64,000 nucleotides of DNA from JAIXWP01 sp964428835 (GTDB lineage: Bacteria > Bacteroidota > Bacteroidia > Flavobacteriales_D > Sanyastnellaceae): assembly GCA_964428835.1 (NCBI GenBank), contig CAYRZQ010000014.1, forward strand, positions 1-64,000, in the 5' to 3' direction. A model generated the notes under the pieces. The model was not told the DNA's origin. It saw only the letters and a list, made by a program, of their open reading frames with translations, and made no database searches. A program made the position numbers and the translations under genes. Shown piece by piece: positions 44,348 to 53,475 of the stretch (position 1 is its first letter; each line of letters begins with the position of its first letter).

Positions 44348-45571
44348 ATGAGTCAGAAGAAAATTTACTTCCCAGGTTTGAATGGGCTGCGTTTTATCGC
44401 GGCCTGTGTTGTCATCTTCACTCACATTGAATTAATCAAACGGTTTTTAGGTTTCGGGAGTCACTGGCTCGATATGGATTTAATCAGTTTTGATACTCCG
44501 TTTGAAGCAGTTGTTAGAAGAGAAATCAGTATCCTGACCCCCTTCATTTCAAACGCTGGTCCTCTCGGAGTAATCATGTTCTTTGTTCTTTCGGGTTTTT
44601 TGATCACGTATTTGCTATTTGCAGAGCGAGAGCTGGCTGGGAAGATTAATATAAAGCAATTTTATATTAGAAGAATACTCCGTATTTGGCCCTTATACTT
44701 CGTGCTAATCATTCTAGGATTTTTCGTTTTCCCTCATTTCGATGTGTTTCGGATACCAGCCCAGGAGACCAATTTCCAAGCGAATTTTTGGCAAAATTTT
44801 ATTCTCTTCCTTCTTTTCTTGCCAAACCTGGCGTTTAGTATTTATCGAACCGCCGTGCCCAATGTTGGACAATTATGGTCGATTGGCGTAGAAGAACAGT
44901 TTTATCTTATCTGGCCATGGTTTATCACCAAGTCAAAAAACTTTGTTAGGACAATTATTGGCTTCATAGCGGTCATCTTGATAGTTAAAGCCACGGTATT
45001 ATTTCTTTCCAAGATATCAGACGCACAAGTTTTTATTGTGATGAAAAAGTTTTTGGCAATGTCCAAGTTGGAAACAATGGCTATTGGTGCGTTAGCGGCT
45101 TATTACCTCTATTTCAAAAAAGAGAGTATTTTAAAAATTATTTACCATCCAATCGTCTTAATCCTGAGTATTGCCATCCTTCCACTGGGAGTTGTTTTCA
45201 TACCAATGAAATTACAGGATGGTGTCCATGTCCTTTACTCTATTTGCTTTGCGATTATCATATTAAATGTGGGTAGTAATAGCAAATCACTACTTAAATT
45301 GGAGTACCCAATACTAGATTTTTTGGGAAGGATTTCATTCGGGATATATATGTATCACATGGCTGTCGCTACGTTTATCATTCACATAGCCAGAGATGTT
45401 TGGAAGTTTGGACGTGACTTGAGTCCGATAGAGTCAATAATCATTTATTCGTTAGTCCTTGGAATCACTATATTAGTAGCCACTTTAAGTTATTATATCA
45501 TTGAGAAACCTTTTATCAATAGAAAAAAAGCTGTTTCTAATATCATCAGTGGAGAGAATGCAAAGCAGTAA
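44348..45571 (+). CDS. Acyltransferase 3 family (OafA-like) membrane protein
   Basis: A 407-residue integral membrane protein of about ten helices. It starts with FPGLNGLRFIAACVVIFTHIE, whose His is the family's conserved residue. FFVLSGFLITYLLFAEREL, FYIRRILRIWPLYFVLI and LWSIGVEEQFYLIWPW are also typical. The family O-acetylates surface sugars from the membrane. It follows the GT4 gene by 20 nt. Confidence 0.94.
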   Translation: MSQKKIYFPGLNGLRFIAACVVIFTHIELIKRFLGFGSHWLDMDLISFDTPFEAVVRREISILTPFISNAGPLGVIMFFVLSGFLITYLLFAERELAGKINIKQFYIRRILRIWPLYFVLIILGFFVFPHFDVFRIPAQETNFQANFWQNFILFLLFLPNLAFSIYRTAVPNVGQLWSIGVEEQFYLIWPWFITKSKNFVRTIIGFIAVILIVKATVLFLSKISDAQVFIVMKKFLAMSKLETMAIGALAAYYLYFKKESILKIIYHPIVLILSIAILPLGVVFIPMKLQDGVHVLYSICFAIIILNVGSNSKSLLKLEYPILDFLGRISFGIYMYHMAVATFIIHIARDVWKFGRDLSPIESIIIYSLVLGITILVATLSYYIIEKPFINRKKAVSNIISGENAKQ

Positions 45572-45573
45572 CT

Positions 45574-46878
45574 ATGTTTAGATTCTTCGTAATAGTTATG
45601 ATATTCATGAGCATTTTCATAAGCTCATACAGATTCTTTACGAGTCCTTTCGAGGCGTATTTTAGTTACTTGGTTTTTTTAATGTTCTTCCCAATTTTCT
45701 TCGTGAAATTTGGAATTCCTAGATCACCGGTTTTACTTTTTATTCCAATACTAATTTCTGGAATCACCTACGTAGCCATGGGCTACAACACGTCGGGTCA
45801 GTTTTTTAAAATCTTCATAGGCTTTTTTACCTCCGTTCTTTTTTACCATTATGTCGTAGAGTTATTTCAATTCAACCTAAAAGCGCTATATAAATATTAT
45901 ATGATTGCTGCAACAATCATCTCCGTTATCGGGCTAATGCAGCTGGCTTCTTTTTGGGTTGGTTTTAAACCAGGCTACGACCTTAGATGGATTGGATTCA
46001 ATAAGTGGGCCCTTGTACAAGGAGGATTAGGGATACGAGTGAATTCTATATTCAGTGAACCAGCTTACTTTGCCGCAAGTATCGGCCCTGCATTTTTTAC
46101 AGCGATTTACAATTGGTCCAGTGGCAAGACAATTTTCATTGATCGAAAATGGAGTGCTGTAATTATCCTGGCATACGTATCCACGTTCTCCAGCGTCGGA
46201 ATTATCGGGATTTTCATCACCATCACACTCTTGCTCCTCAATTTTGGATTTATCAAATATGCCATAGTTTTCATCCCTCTCTCTATTGTATTCTTCAACT
46301 ATTCCTATGAAAGCGTTCCCGAGTTTCGCGAACGATACGATGGAACAGTAGAAATCTTTCAAACAGGAGAATATAGAAGTTACGACATCCACGGTAGTAG
46401 CTTCGTTTTGTACAATAATTATCACGTCGCGCTGGAAAACTTTAAAAGAAATCCCCTCTTTGGAACCGGCTTAGGATCACACCCTGTTGCTTTCGATAAG
46501 TACTCTTTGACTAATTTGGAAGGTGCAGTAGATATTGAGTTCAATAAGCAAGACGCCAACTCCATGTTTTTAAGACTTATGTCTGAAACGGGTTTGTATG
46601 GATTATTCATTATGCTCTATCTATTAATTAAATGCTGGGTTCCAAAGCAGAGAACATCTGACAATGAGTTATGGGTAATGTCGAATTCTGTTGCTATCAT
46701 CATCGTACTTTCTCTACTGCGACAAGGTCACTATTTCATTAATGGATTCCCATTCTATCTCTGGCTATTCTATTACATCGCTAAAGAAAATTGGGCACTG
46801 AGGGCTGTAGAACAGGAGAAACAAGAGCAAGAGCGGCATCAAAATCTAATCAAAGTAATCAATAGCTCTTCCGCATGA
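45574..46878 (+). CDS. O-antigen polymerase/ligase-like (Wzy-like) membrane protein
   Basis: 434 residues with about ten to eleven hydrophobic segments and a large loop (about 240-320). That loop has the pattern RYDGTVEIF and NNYHVALENFKRNPLFGTGLGSHP, matching the HXXXL-NP-GXG region of O-antigen ligase/polymerase proteins. Wzy and WaaL are hard to tell apart by sequence; the position in a glycan locus with several transferases suits a polymerase. It starts 2 nt after the acyltransferase and overlaps the next gene by 4 nt. Confidence 0.8.
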   Translation: MFRFFVIVMIFMSIFISSYRFFTSPFEAYFSYLVFLMFFPIFFVKFGIPRSPVLLFIPILISGITYVAMGYNTSGQFFKIFIGFFTSVLFYHYVVELFQFNLKALYKYYMIAATIISVIGLMQLASFWVGFKPGYDLRWIGFNKWALVQGGLGIRVNSIFSEPAYFAASIGPAFFTAIYNWSSGKTIFIDRKWSAVIILAYVSTFSSVGIIGIFITITLLLLNFGFIKYAIVFIPLSIVFFNYSYESVPEFRERYDGTVEIFQTGEYRSYDIHGSSFVLYNNYHVALENFKRNPLFGTGLGSHPVAFDKYSLTNLEGAVDIEFNKQDANSMFLRLMSETGLYGLFIMLYLLIKCWVPKQRTSDNELWVMSNSVAIIIVLSLLRQGHYFINGFPFYLWLFYYIAKENWALRAVEQEKQEQERHQNLIKVINSSSA

Positions 46879-47915
46879 GAAGTATCCTCGTCTTATATCG
46901 AGAACTTGCGGGCTACTTCGTAAATGCCGTTAATCATCTGTGCGAAGAGCATGATTTTTCAATTACCATAGTAGCATATCCAGTAGTTGCTGACGCGCCT
47001 TTCAAATTTGATTTACATTCTAATATTACGCTTCTACGCCGCGAAGAATACAGAGGAGATAAATTATTCAGACTCGCATCAGAGAGAAACTATGATTTAA
47101 TCTATTGCGGCGGCTGGTTCGACAAAGAATACCTTCAGTTAGTAAAGAAAAATCAAAATATAAAATCCGTAATAGCATTTGATAAGCAATGGCTCGGAAG
47201 TTTGCGTGATTACCTTGGAGTGATTTTTTTGAGATTAAAAGTAACCAGTCTGTTTGATTACGCCTTTGTTCCTGGAATTGAACAAGAACAATTTGCGTTG
47301 TACGCCGGATTCAAGGGAAGGCAGATTTATAAGGGTTTATATATCTGTGAAACCAAAAGGTTTAAAAAGGTTCATAGTGCTCGAATGACACAACCTCCAA
47401 AAAATCACCTGATTTACGCGGGCCGATATGCAAAGGAGAAACAAATTGAAGTGCTTTGGAACTGTTTCATTGAGATTGCAGGTGATTTTCCAGAATGGGA
47501 ATTGCATTGCATCGGAACAGGGCCTTTATCGGATGTTGCCATACAGCATCCTCAAATTGTTCATCACGGTTTTTTGCAGCCTGCAGAACTTTCTCAAGTC
47601 ATGATAGATGGTGCGATTTTTATATTGCCCAGCCTTTATGAACCTTGGGGTGTTGTGGTAAATGAGTTTGCAATCGCAGGCTATCCTCTTATTTTATCTG
47701 ATAAAGTTGGTGCTCGAACAGCACTCCTTACTAAAGAAAATGGTTGGCTATTCTCTGCTGGTAGTAAAGAACAACTTACGGATGTGCTTCGACAGGCGAT
47801 GGCCACTCCCAAAGAAAAACTCCTTTCAATGGGTAGCATCTCCAACATGTTGTCGGAAAAATTGGATGAGAAACAATATGCTCAAACGCTTCTTAAAATG
47901 ATAGAGAGTAACTAA
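46875..47915 (+). CDS. Glycosyltransferase, GT-B (family 4-like)
   Basis: 346 residues. The donor domain starts LIYAGRYAKEKQIEVL, with FILPSLYEPWGVVVNEFAIAG containing the EX7E motif, and ILSDKVGA. The acceptor half is short and starts RSILVLYRELAGYFVNAV. It overlaps the Wzy-like gene by 4 nt. Confidence 0.88.
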   Translation: MRSILVLYRELAGYFVNAVNHLCEEHDFSITIVAYPVVADAPFKFDLHSNITLLRREEYRGDKLFRLASERNYDLIYCGGWFDKEYLQLVKKNQNIKSVIAFDKQWLGSLRDYLGVIFLRLKVTSLFDYAFVPGIEQEQFALYAGFKGRQIYKGLYICETKRFKKVHSARMTQPPKNHLIYAGRYAKEKQIEVLWNCFIEIAGDFPEWELHCIGTGPLSDVAIQHPQIVHHGFLQPAELSQVMIDGAIFILPSLYEPWGVVVNEFAIAGYPLILSDKVGARTALLTKENGWLFSAGSKEQLTDVLRQAMATPKEKLLSMGSISNMLSEKLDEKQYAQTLLKMIESN

Positions 47916-47941
47916 ATTAGCGCTTTCCTTAATTATGACTT

Positions 47942-49804
47942 ATGTGCGGAATAAGCGGTTTTATCAGTAATTTCACAAAAGAGCAAGCAAGTGGGATTAT
48001 AAAGAAAATGACTGATGCGATCGCACACCGAGGTCCAGACGCAGAAGGTTTTTTTCACAACGATAGAATCACACTCGGACATCGCAGGCTGAGCATCATC
48101 GATACCAGCGCTGCAGGGAATCAACCTTTTATTGATAGTCAACACAACATCGCCCTCATTTTCAATGGCGAGATTTACAATTACAAAGAACTAAAAGAAG
48201 AACTCGCAGCGGGATTCAATTTTACAACCGCAACCGATACTGAAGTTATTATCGCGGCTTATCTAAAATGGGGTATAGAGTGTATTCATCAATTTATTGG
48301 AATGTTTGCATTCGCTCTCTATGATCAGAATTTGGGTAAATTGTTCATCGTCCGCGATCGAATTGGTATCAAACCGGTGTACTATTACAAAGGCGACGAT
48401 ACGTTCTTTTTTGCTTCTGAATTGCGTGCTGTGCTGGCCAGCGGACATGTGCCCAGAAAACTTAATCGCACTGCAGTAATAGATTATCTCCGGTATCAAA
48501 CTGTTCATGCACCAGATACTATAGTTTCAGAAATAAAAATGTTGATGCCCGGACATTATCTTGTTTGGGATGGTCAAGAAATGCGACAACATCAATACTG
48601 GGATGCATCCAAATTTATAGTTTCGAATCAAGATAGAACAAAGTCTGATGTTAAGCCTGAAGTGTTGAATTTACTACAAAGTGCAGTTGAGCTCAGAATG
48701 CGAGCTGATGTGCCTTTTGGAGCATTCTTGAGCGGAGGAATCGACTCGAGTATAATTGTAGGGCTGATGGCTCGAGCATCGAATCACCCCGTTCAAACAT
48801 TCTCAATTACATTCAAAGAGCAAGAGTTTGATGAGAGCCCATACTCAAAGTTGATTGCCAAAAGATTTAATACAGACCATTGCGAAATTCAGCTCTCAGC
48901 ATCTGATTTTTTGAAAACAATTCCAGACGCCGTGGCTGCAATGGATCATCCAAGTGGAGATGGCCCAAATACTTATGTGGTTAGCGAAGTTACACGAAGA
49001 GAAGGGGTGAAAATGGCTTTGTCTGGACTCGGTGGTGATGAGCTGTTTGCTGGGTATGATGTGTTTAAAAGAATTTATTCTCTTGAACAAAAAAAATGGA
49101 TTGCGTCAACACCCAAAGTCTTGCGTGTTCTAGCCGCATCGACTTTGCAGAAGTTTAAGCCTGGAATCGCAGCAGAAAAGATAGCCGCGTTACTAAAAGA
49201 TTCGCAACCCAATACATCTTTGGCATACGCTCTATCTAGACAACTTTGGCTGGATGGCGCATTGACTGATGTTAAAGGTATTTCATCTAGCCCAAATAGA
49301 GTTAAGGAAATATTTGATACGCTTCCTGATGATAGCACGCATATTCTATCCAAGGTTAGCCTCGCAGAGATGAACACGTACATGCAAAATGTGCTATTGC
49401 GGGATACCGATCAGATGAGTATGAAACATGCCCTTGAAGTGCGAGTTCCATTTTTGGATCACCGTTTAGTTGAATATGTGCTGGGTTTAAAAGATGATAT
49501 AAAGTTCCCTCATTCACCGAAACAACTGCTTGTAGAAAGTGTAGGTGATTTGATTCCGCAAGAAATAGTAAACCGTCCTAAAATGGGTTTTACTTTTCCT
49601 TGGAAATACTGGATGCAAAATGAGCTCAAGGATTTTTGTGTTCAAGGCTTAGACGCTCTTAAAGGTTTGCAAGTCTTAAATGAGTTTGACGTAGACGCAA
49701 AATGGAGTGATTTTCTATCTGGTAATAATACTACAACCTGGAGTCGACTTTGGCCATTAGTTGTTCTAGGTCATTGGATCCGCCAAAATGAGATTCATGA
49801 GTAG
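47942..49804 (+). CDS. asnB: Asparagine synthase (glutamine-hydrolysing)
   Basis: A 620-residue protein. The N-terminal glutaminase has Cys2 (MCGISGFISN) and IAHRGPDAEGF. The synthetase domain (from about 230) has the PP-loop FLSGGIDSSI near 262-271 and a SGLGGDELFAGYD motif. AsnB homologues occur in many glycan loci, where some amidate sugar carboxyls. Whether this one makes free asparagine or decorates the glycan is open; the start lies 26 nt after the GT gene. Confidence 0.92.
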   Translation: MCGISGFISNFTKEQASGIIKKMTDAIAHRGPDAEGFFHNDRITLGHRRLSIIDTSAAGNQPFIDSQHNIALIFNGEIYNYKELKEELAAGFNFTTATDTEVIIAAYLKWGIECIHQFIGMFAFALYDQNLGKLFIVRDRIGIKPVYYYKGDDTFFFASELRAVLASGHVPRKLNRTAVIDYLRYQTVHAPDTIVSEIKMLMPGHYLVWDGQEMRQHQYWDASKFIVSNQDRTKSDVKPEVLNLLQSAVELRMRADVPFGAFLSGGIDSSIIVGLMARASNHPVQTFSITFKEQEFDESPYSKLIAKRFNTDHCEIQLSASDFLKTIPDAVAAMDHPSGDGPNTYVVSEVTRREGVKMALSGLGGDELFAGYDVFKRIYSLEQKKWIASTPKVLRVLAASTLQKFKPGIAAEKIAALLKDSQPNTSLAYALSRQLWLDGALTDVKGISSSPNRVKEIFDTLPDDSTHILSKVSLAEMNTYMQNVLLRDTDQMSMKHALEVRVPFLDHRLVEYVLGLKDDIKFPHSPKQLLVESVGDLIPQEIVNRPKMGFTFPWKYWMQNELKDFCVQGLDALKGLQVLNEFDVDAKWSDFLSGNNTTTWSRLWPLVVLGHWIRQNEIHE

Positions 49805-50918
49805 GAAAAGAGTTATAGTATTCAGTGATTGGTTCATTCCAGGATATAAAGCTGGTGGTCCAATCAAATCTTTGAAGAATCTCATTTCTTCTGTGAATTG
49901 TGAATTTCATGTCTTCACTAGAATCACTGACTACCACTCAGTCGTTCCCTACGAAGGAATAGAGGAGGGAGCAGATACTAAGATTGCGGATAACTGTACG
50001 GTAAAATATTTTAGAGAAAACCGAATGAACGTTCGCTCGGTTTTGAAAATTCTTAGAAAGAGAGATTTTGATAGAATTTATCTCAATTCACTTTTCTCGA
50101 TTCGGTTTACTATTCTGCCATTAGTAGTTTCTTTCTTTTGTGGCCTTAATGATAGAGTTATTGTAGCACCACGAGGCATGCTCAAGGCTGGAGCGCTAAC
50201 AATTAAGGCAGGAAAGAAAGCATTTTTCCTAAAATATCTTCGGTTTTTGTATAAGAATGTGACGTGGCACGCAACGAATGAGCAGGAGGCAAATGAAATT
50301 GTACAAAAATTTCCAAAGGCAAAAATTATCATCGCTCCGGTGATTCCATCTGCGGATAAACCTCTTGATAGGTCCGCACCCAAGAGGTCTGGAGTGTTAA
50401 AAGCGGTGACATTTTCGCGGGTTAGCGCTGAGAAAGGAATTATTGAAGCAATTCGAACAATCAATTCTATCAGCGATGAAAGGAATGTATCCTTGGATAT
50501 CTATGGTGCAATACCGGACGATGAGTACGCTAAGGCTTGTCTGACGGAGTCAAAAAAGAGTAATAGAGTGAGCTTGAAAGGGGAGGTGCCGCCTTCCAGA
50601 ATAAGAGAATTATACTCGAATTATGAAGTCTTTTTTCTGCCAACTTGGGGAGAAAATTATGGTCATGCAATTAGTGAAGCACTGCTGAGTGGAAAACCAG
50701 TCATCATTTCAAATAGGACCCCTTGGAGAGGCTTAGAAGAAAATATGGCTGGATTCGATCTGGATTTGGATGCACATAAATTTGCCACGGCACTTAACTT
50801 TATGTGTGATATGGACGAAACTCAATACCAACAATGGAGTGAGGGCGCGTTGACATACGCCGAAAACATATTGAGAAACCCAGAGATTATAAAGGCAAAT
50901 GAAAGATTATTCGAATAA
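49788..50918 (+). CDS. Glycosyltransferase family 4
   Basis: A 376-residue GT-B enzyme. It starts RVIVFSDWFIPGYKAGGPI, has APRGMLKAGAL, VTFSRVSAEKGIIEAI, and FLPTWGENYGHAISEALLSG (EX7E motif). A second ATG at 49797 (MSRKRV) is an equally likely start. It overlaps the asnB stop by 17 nt from 49788. A 28-bp palindrome at 50017-50044 sits within the coding sequence (see separate entry). Last gene of the glycan locus. Confidence 0.91.
   Translation: MRFMSRKRVIVFSDWFIPGYKAGGPIKSLKNLISSVNCEFHVFTRITDYHSVVPYEGIEEGADTKIADNCTVKYFRENRMNVRSVLKILRKRDFDRIYLNSLFSIRFTILPLVVSFFCGLNDRVIVAPRGMLKAGALTIKAGKKAFFLKYLRFLYKNVTWHATNEQEANEIVQKFPKAKIIIAPVIPSADKPLDRSAPKRSGVLKAVTFSRVSAEKGIIEAIRTINSISDERNVSLDIYGAIPDDEYAKACLTESKKSNRVSLKGEVPPSRIRELYSNYEVFFLPTWGENYGHAISEALLSGKPVIISNRTPWRGLEENMAGFDLDLDAHKFATALNFMCDMDETQYQQWSEGALTYAENILRNPEIIKANERLFE
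50017..50044. repeat. 28-bp near-perfect palindrome inside a GT4 gene
   Basis: The left half AAAACCGAATGAAC and the right half, read on the other strand as AAAACCGAGCGAAC, agree at 12 of 14 positions. It resembles TetR-family operators and the elements at 52864 and 54564. Confidence 0.7.
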
Positions 50919-51008
50919 ATTCGAATGATTTATTCAAGTAGAACATTTTCACATTGTATTAATATTGTTTCCTATTTTCTATCGTAATTTAGACACGAAT
51001 TCGACTTT

Positions 51009-51881
51009 ATGAATATCGCAATACTTTCCAGAGATACCAAGCTTTATAGTACTAAGCGTTTGGTAGAAGCAGGTGAGGCCAGAGGGCACAATGTGCGCGT
51101 ATTGGATCATCTCAAATGTAACCTCGTTATCGAGAAGAAAAATCCTAAAATAATCTACAATGGTGAGGAGATCCGAGATGTTCAGGCAGTAATTCCTAGA
51201 ATCGGAGCCTCAGTTACATTTTATGGTACTGCGGTAGTTCGTCAATTCGAGATGATGGGAGTTTTCACTGCCGTAGAATCACAGGCGCTCGTAAGAAGCA
51301 GAGATAAGCTGCGAAGCCTTCAAATTCTATCGAGAGCAGGTCTTGGACTTCCAAAAACTGTCTTTACAAATTATTCAAGAGATGTCGAAAGAATACTCAA
51401 AGAGGCAGGTGGCGCTCCAGTGGTAATAAAGCTGCTTGAGGGAACACAAGGTCTTGGTGTAGTATTAGCAGAAAATAAAAAGGCTGCTGTGTCTGTTGTT
51501 GAGGCTTTCAATGGCCTTAAGGCACGCGTTATTGTTCAGGAATTTATAAAAGAGGCAAAGGGCGCAGATATTCGCGCTTTTGTAGTAGATGGGCACGTTG
51601 TTGGTGCCATGAAAAGACAAGCGAAAGAAGGAGAGTTTAGATCAAATCTCCATAGAGGTGGAACTGCAGAAGTGATAGAACTTTCACGTGAGGAGGAATT
51701 GGCAGCAATCAAAGCAGCGAATGCACTCAAGCTCGGTATAGCAGGTGTAGATATCTTACAAAGTGACCGCGGACCCCTTATTATTGAAGTAAATTCTTCA
51801 CCAGGCCTGGAGGGTATCGAAGCGGCTACTGGAAAAGATATTGCTGGTCAAATTATCAAGTACGTTGAGAAACACGTTTAA
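51009..51881 (+). CDS. rimK: RimK-family ATP-grasp glutamate ligase
   Basis: A 290-residue ATP-grasp enzyme. It starts MNIAILSRDTKLYSTKRL, then has VIPRIGASVTFYGTAVVRQFE, RSRDKLRSLQIL, VVIKLLEGTQGLGV (ATP-binding), IVQEFIKEAKGADIRAFVV and GVDILQSDRGPLIIEVNSSPGLEGIE (metal site). RimK adds Glu residues to the C-terminus of ribosomal protein S6. A weak TAATTTAG element lies about 20 nt upstream. Its stop shares TTAA (51878-51881) with the convergent protease gene, which may reverse its action. Confidence 0.94.
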   Translation: MNIAILSRDTKLYSTKRLVEAGEARGHNVRVLDHLKCNLVIEKKNPKIIYNGEEIRDVQAVIPRIGASVTFYGTAVVRQFEMMGVFTAVESQALVRSRDKLRSLQILSRAGLGLPKTVFTNYSRDVERILKEAGGAPVVIKLLEGTQGLGVVLAENKKAAVSVVEAFNGLKARVIVQEFIKEAKGADIRAFVVDGHVVGAMKRQAKEGEFRSNLHRGGTAEVIELSREEELAAIKAANALKLGIAGVDILQSDRGPLIIEVNSSPGLEGIEAATGKDIAGQIIKYVEKHV

Positions 51882-52315
51882 TGTTTGCTTAACAAGAAAA
51901 TTTGATTGACATCTACAAGAAATTTTTTAAGGAGCGTTTTTCTTCCAATCAACACTTGATATTTCATTCCCGAACGATCGGTGAGAGTTACTTCACTTCG
52001 AATGTCTCGTCCACCTATTCGAAGCTTCGTGCGAATGCAATATCGCGACTCACTCTGTCCGAAGGAACTCTTCACTTCTTTAATAGAAAATTTTTTGAAG
52101 TGAAAAATTTTTGGTCCTGCTCCATCAAGATCAAAAATAGTCTCCAGTACTTCACTGCCGTCGCTTTTGCGAACTACTTTGCACGATTCACAGTGCAAAG
52201 CAGTTCGAAAAGCGCCAGTATCAATTTTGGATACAACATCGCTCACACCTAGATCAGGAAGGTCAATTCTTTCCCTTCTCCCAATAATCTGAAGTGGTGA
52301 GTGTGATTTTGTCAT
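51878..52315 (-). CDS. RimB-like retropepsin-fold protease (COG4067)
   Basis: A 145-residue protein. LQIIGRRERIDLPDLG is followed by SKIDTGAFRTALHC, with the DTGA aspartyl-protease motif at 32-35, and MKYQVLIGRKTLLKKFLVDV near the end. The family is often annotated as a zinc protease; in Pseudomonas the rimABK operon encodes such a protein with RimK, and it is linked to removal of Glu tails from S6. Here the gene is convergent with rimK instead of co-directional. It overlaps the start of yqeY by one nucleotide. Confidence 0.87.
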   Translation of the reverse strand: MTKSHSPLQIIGRRERIDLPDLGVSDVVSKIDTGAFRTALHCESCKVVRKSDGSEVLETIFDLDGAGPKIFHFKKFSIKEVKSSFGQSESRYCIRTKLRIGGRDIRSEVTLTDRSGMKYQVLIGRKTLLKKFLVDVNQIFLLSKH

Positions 52316-52770
52316 TATCCGTTCGAAAGAATTTTCTTTACAATCTCTGAAATCATCTTCCCGTCAGCTTTTCCCGCGAGAGCCTTAGTCGTGGCGCCCA
52401 TTGCTTTACCCATGTCTGCTGGTCCTGCAGCACCGATTTGAGAAAGGATTTCTTTCACTGCCGATTCTAACTTTTCTCCAGTAAGTTGCTCTGGAAGATA
52501 GGCCGCAATTACATCGGCTTGCTTTTGTTCTTCTTCCGCGAGGTCAGGGCGATTTTGAGATTTATAAATTTCGATACTCTCCATGCGTTGTTTATAAAGC
52601 TTGTTGAGAATAGCCATTCCTTTGGCGTCGTCAATGCTTCCATCGCCACCTTCTTTCGTCATCTCGAGCAGAAGCTTGCTCTTGATGTCACGCAATGCCA
52701 TCAATTTATCCTTTTCTCCACCCTTCATGGCTGCTTTGATGTCTTCGTTTATTCTGTCTGCTAAGTTCAT
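52315..52770 (-). CDS. yqeY: GatB/YqeY-domain protein
   Basis: A 151-residue helical protein starting MNLADRINEDIKAAMKGGEKD, with LRDIKSKLLLEM, IEIYKSQNRPDLAEEEQKQ and IAAYLPEQLTGEKLESAV. The fold matches the tRNA-binding tail domain of GatB. Function of the stand-alone form is not settled. One base overlap with the protease gene suggests co-transcription. Confidence 0.93.
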   Translation of the reverse strand: MNLADRINEDIKAAMKGGEKDKLMALRDIKSKLLLEMTKEGGDGSIDDAKGMAILNKLYKQRMESIEIYKSQNRPDLAEEEQKQADVIAAYLPEQLTGEKLESAVKEILSQIGAAGPADMGKAMGATTKALAGKADGKMISEIVKKILSNG

Positions 52771-52853
52771 TGTTGTTTTTTTTGTAAAAATAGTAAATCC
52801 TCTTAATTCCCTGAATCGATTGATTTTAAGTCAATAAAAATGTAAAGTCTGTT

Positions 52854-52880
52854 TATATTTGTAACCGAACGTTCATTCTG
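52854..52880 (+). promoter_or_regulatory. Promoter and putative operator of the TetR gene
   Basis: TATATTTG at 52854-52861 is an exact -7 element. Immediately after it, GAACGTTC (52867-52874) is a perfect 8-bp palindrome inside ACCGAACGTTCATTCTG, at the likely transcription start. This is the usual place for autorepression. Confidence 0.62.
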
Positions 52881-52885
52881 CTATT

Positions 52886-53452
52886 ATGAAAAAAACCATT
52901 TCTAGAAGAGAAAAAGTTCTTCGTACAGCCTTGCAACTTGTTGCTAATGGCGGGTTTCAAGGGGCACCAATCGCTGAGTTGGCAGCTAAGTCAAAGGTTG
53001 CTGTGGGCACAATCTATCATCACTTTTCCAACAAAGAAGAAATGATGGCGGCCTTGAGCTCGATGACCAAAGAGAACATGTCGCAGGCAATGGAGGCGGC
53101 AATAAATTCAAAATCACTTGCTCCAAAAAATTTGGAGTCAATGTTCATCGAACTAAACCAATTCTTCGTGAAGAATCCTTTGGAATTTGCATTTATTGAT
53201 CAATTCCAATCGTCTCCTTCGTACGATTCCAAACAAGCATCAACACTCTTTTCAAAACCAGTGATGGACGTATTTCGTGAAGGCTCTAAGGCTGGAAAGT
53301 TGAAGAAAATGCCAATTGAAGTGCTTGCCGAGTACTTCTTCAATGCTGCATTAACTTCCGCTCGTATGCAGTTGGTAACGCAAAAAAAGAAAGTTTCAAA
53401 GAAAGAAATCGAAGCAATTGCGGAGATGACAATCACTGCTTTGAAAAAGTAG
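52886..53452 (+). CDS. TetR-family transcriptional regulator
   Basis: A 188-residue repressor-like protein. The helix-turn-helix lies at about 10-55: REKVLRTALQLVANGGF, then IAELAAKSKVAVGTIYHHF, the TetR signature. The ligand domain (60-188) has no recognised specificity. A palindrome at its own promoter suggests autorepression. It is followed 23 nt later by a methyltransferase gene, a possible target. Confidence 0.93.
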   Translation: MKKTISRREKVLRTALQLVANGGFQGAPIAELAAKSKVAVGTIYHHFSNKEEMMAALSSMTKENMSQAMEAAINSKSLAPKNLESMFIELNQFFVKNPLEFAFIDQFQSSPSYDSKQASTLFSKPVMDVFREGSKAGKLKKMPIEVLAEYFFNAALTSARMQLVTQKKKVSKKEIEAIAEMTITALKK

Positions 53453-53475
53453 TAGTTTTTAATTTAGGTTTTTAG

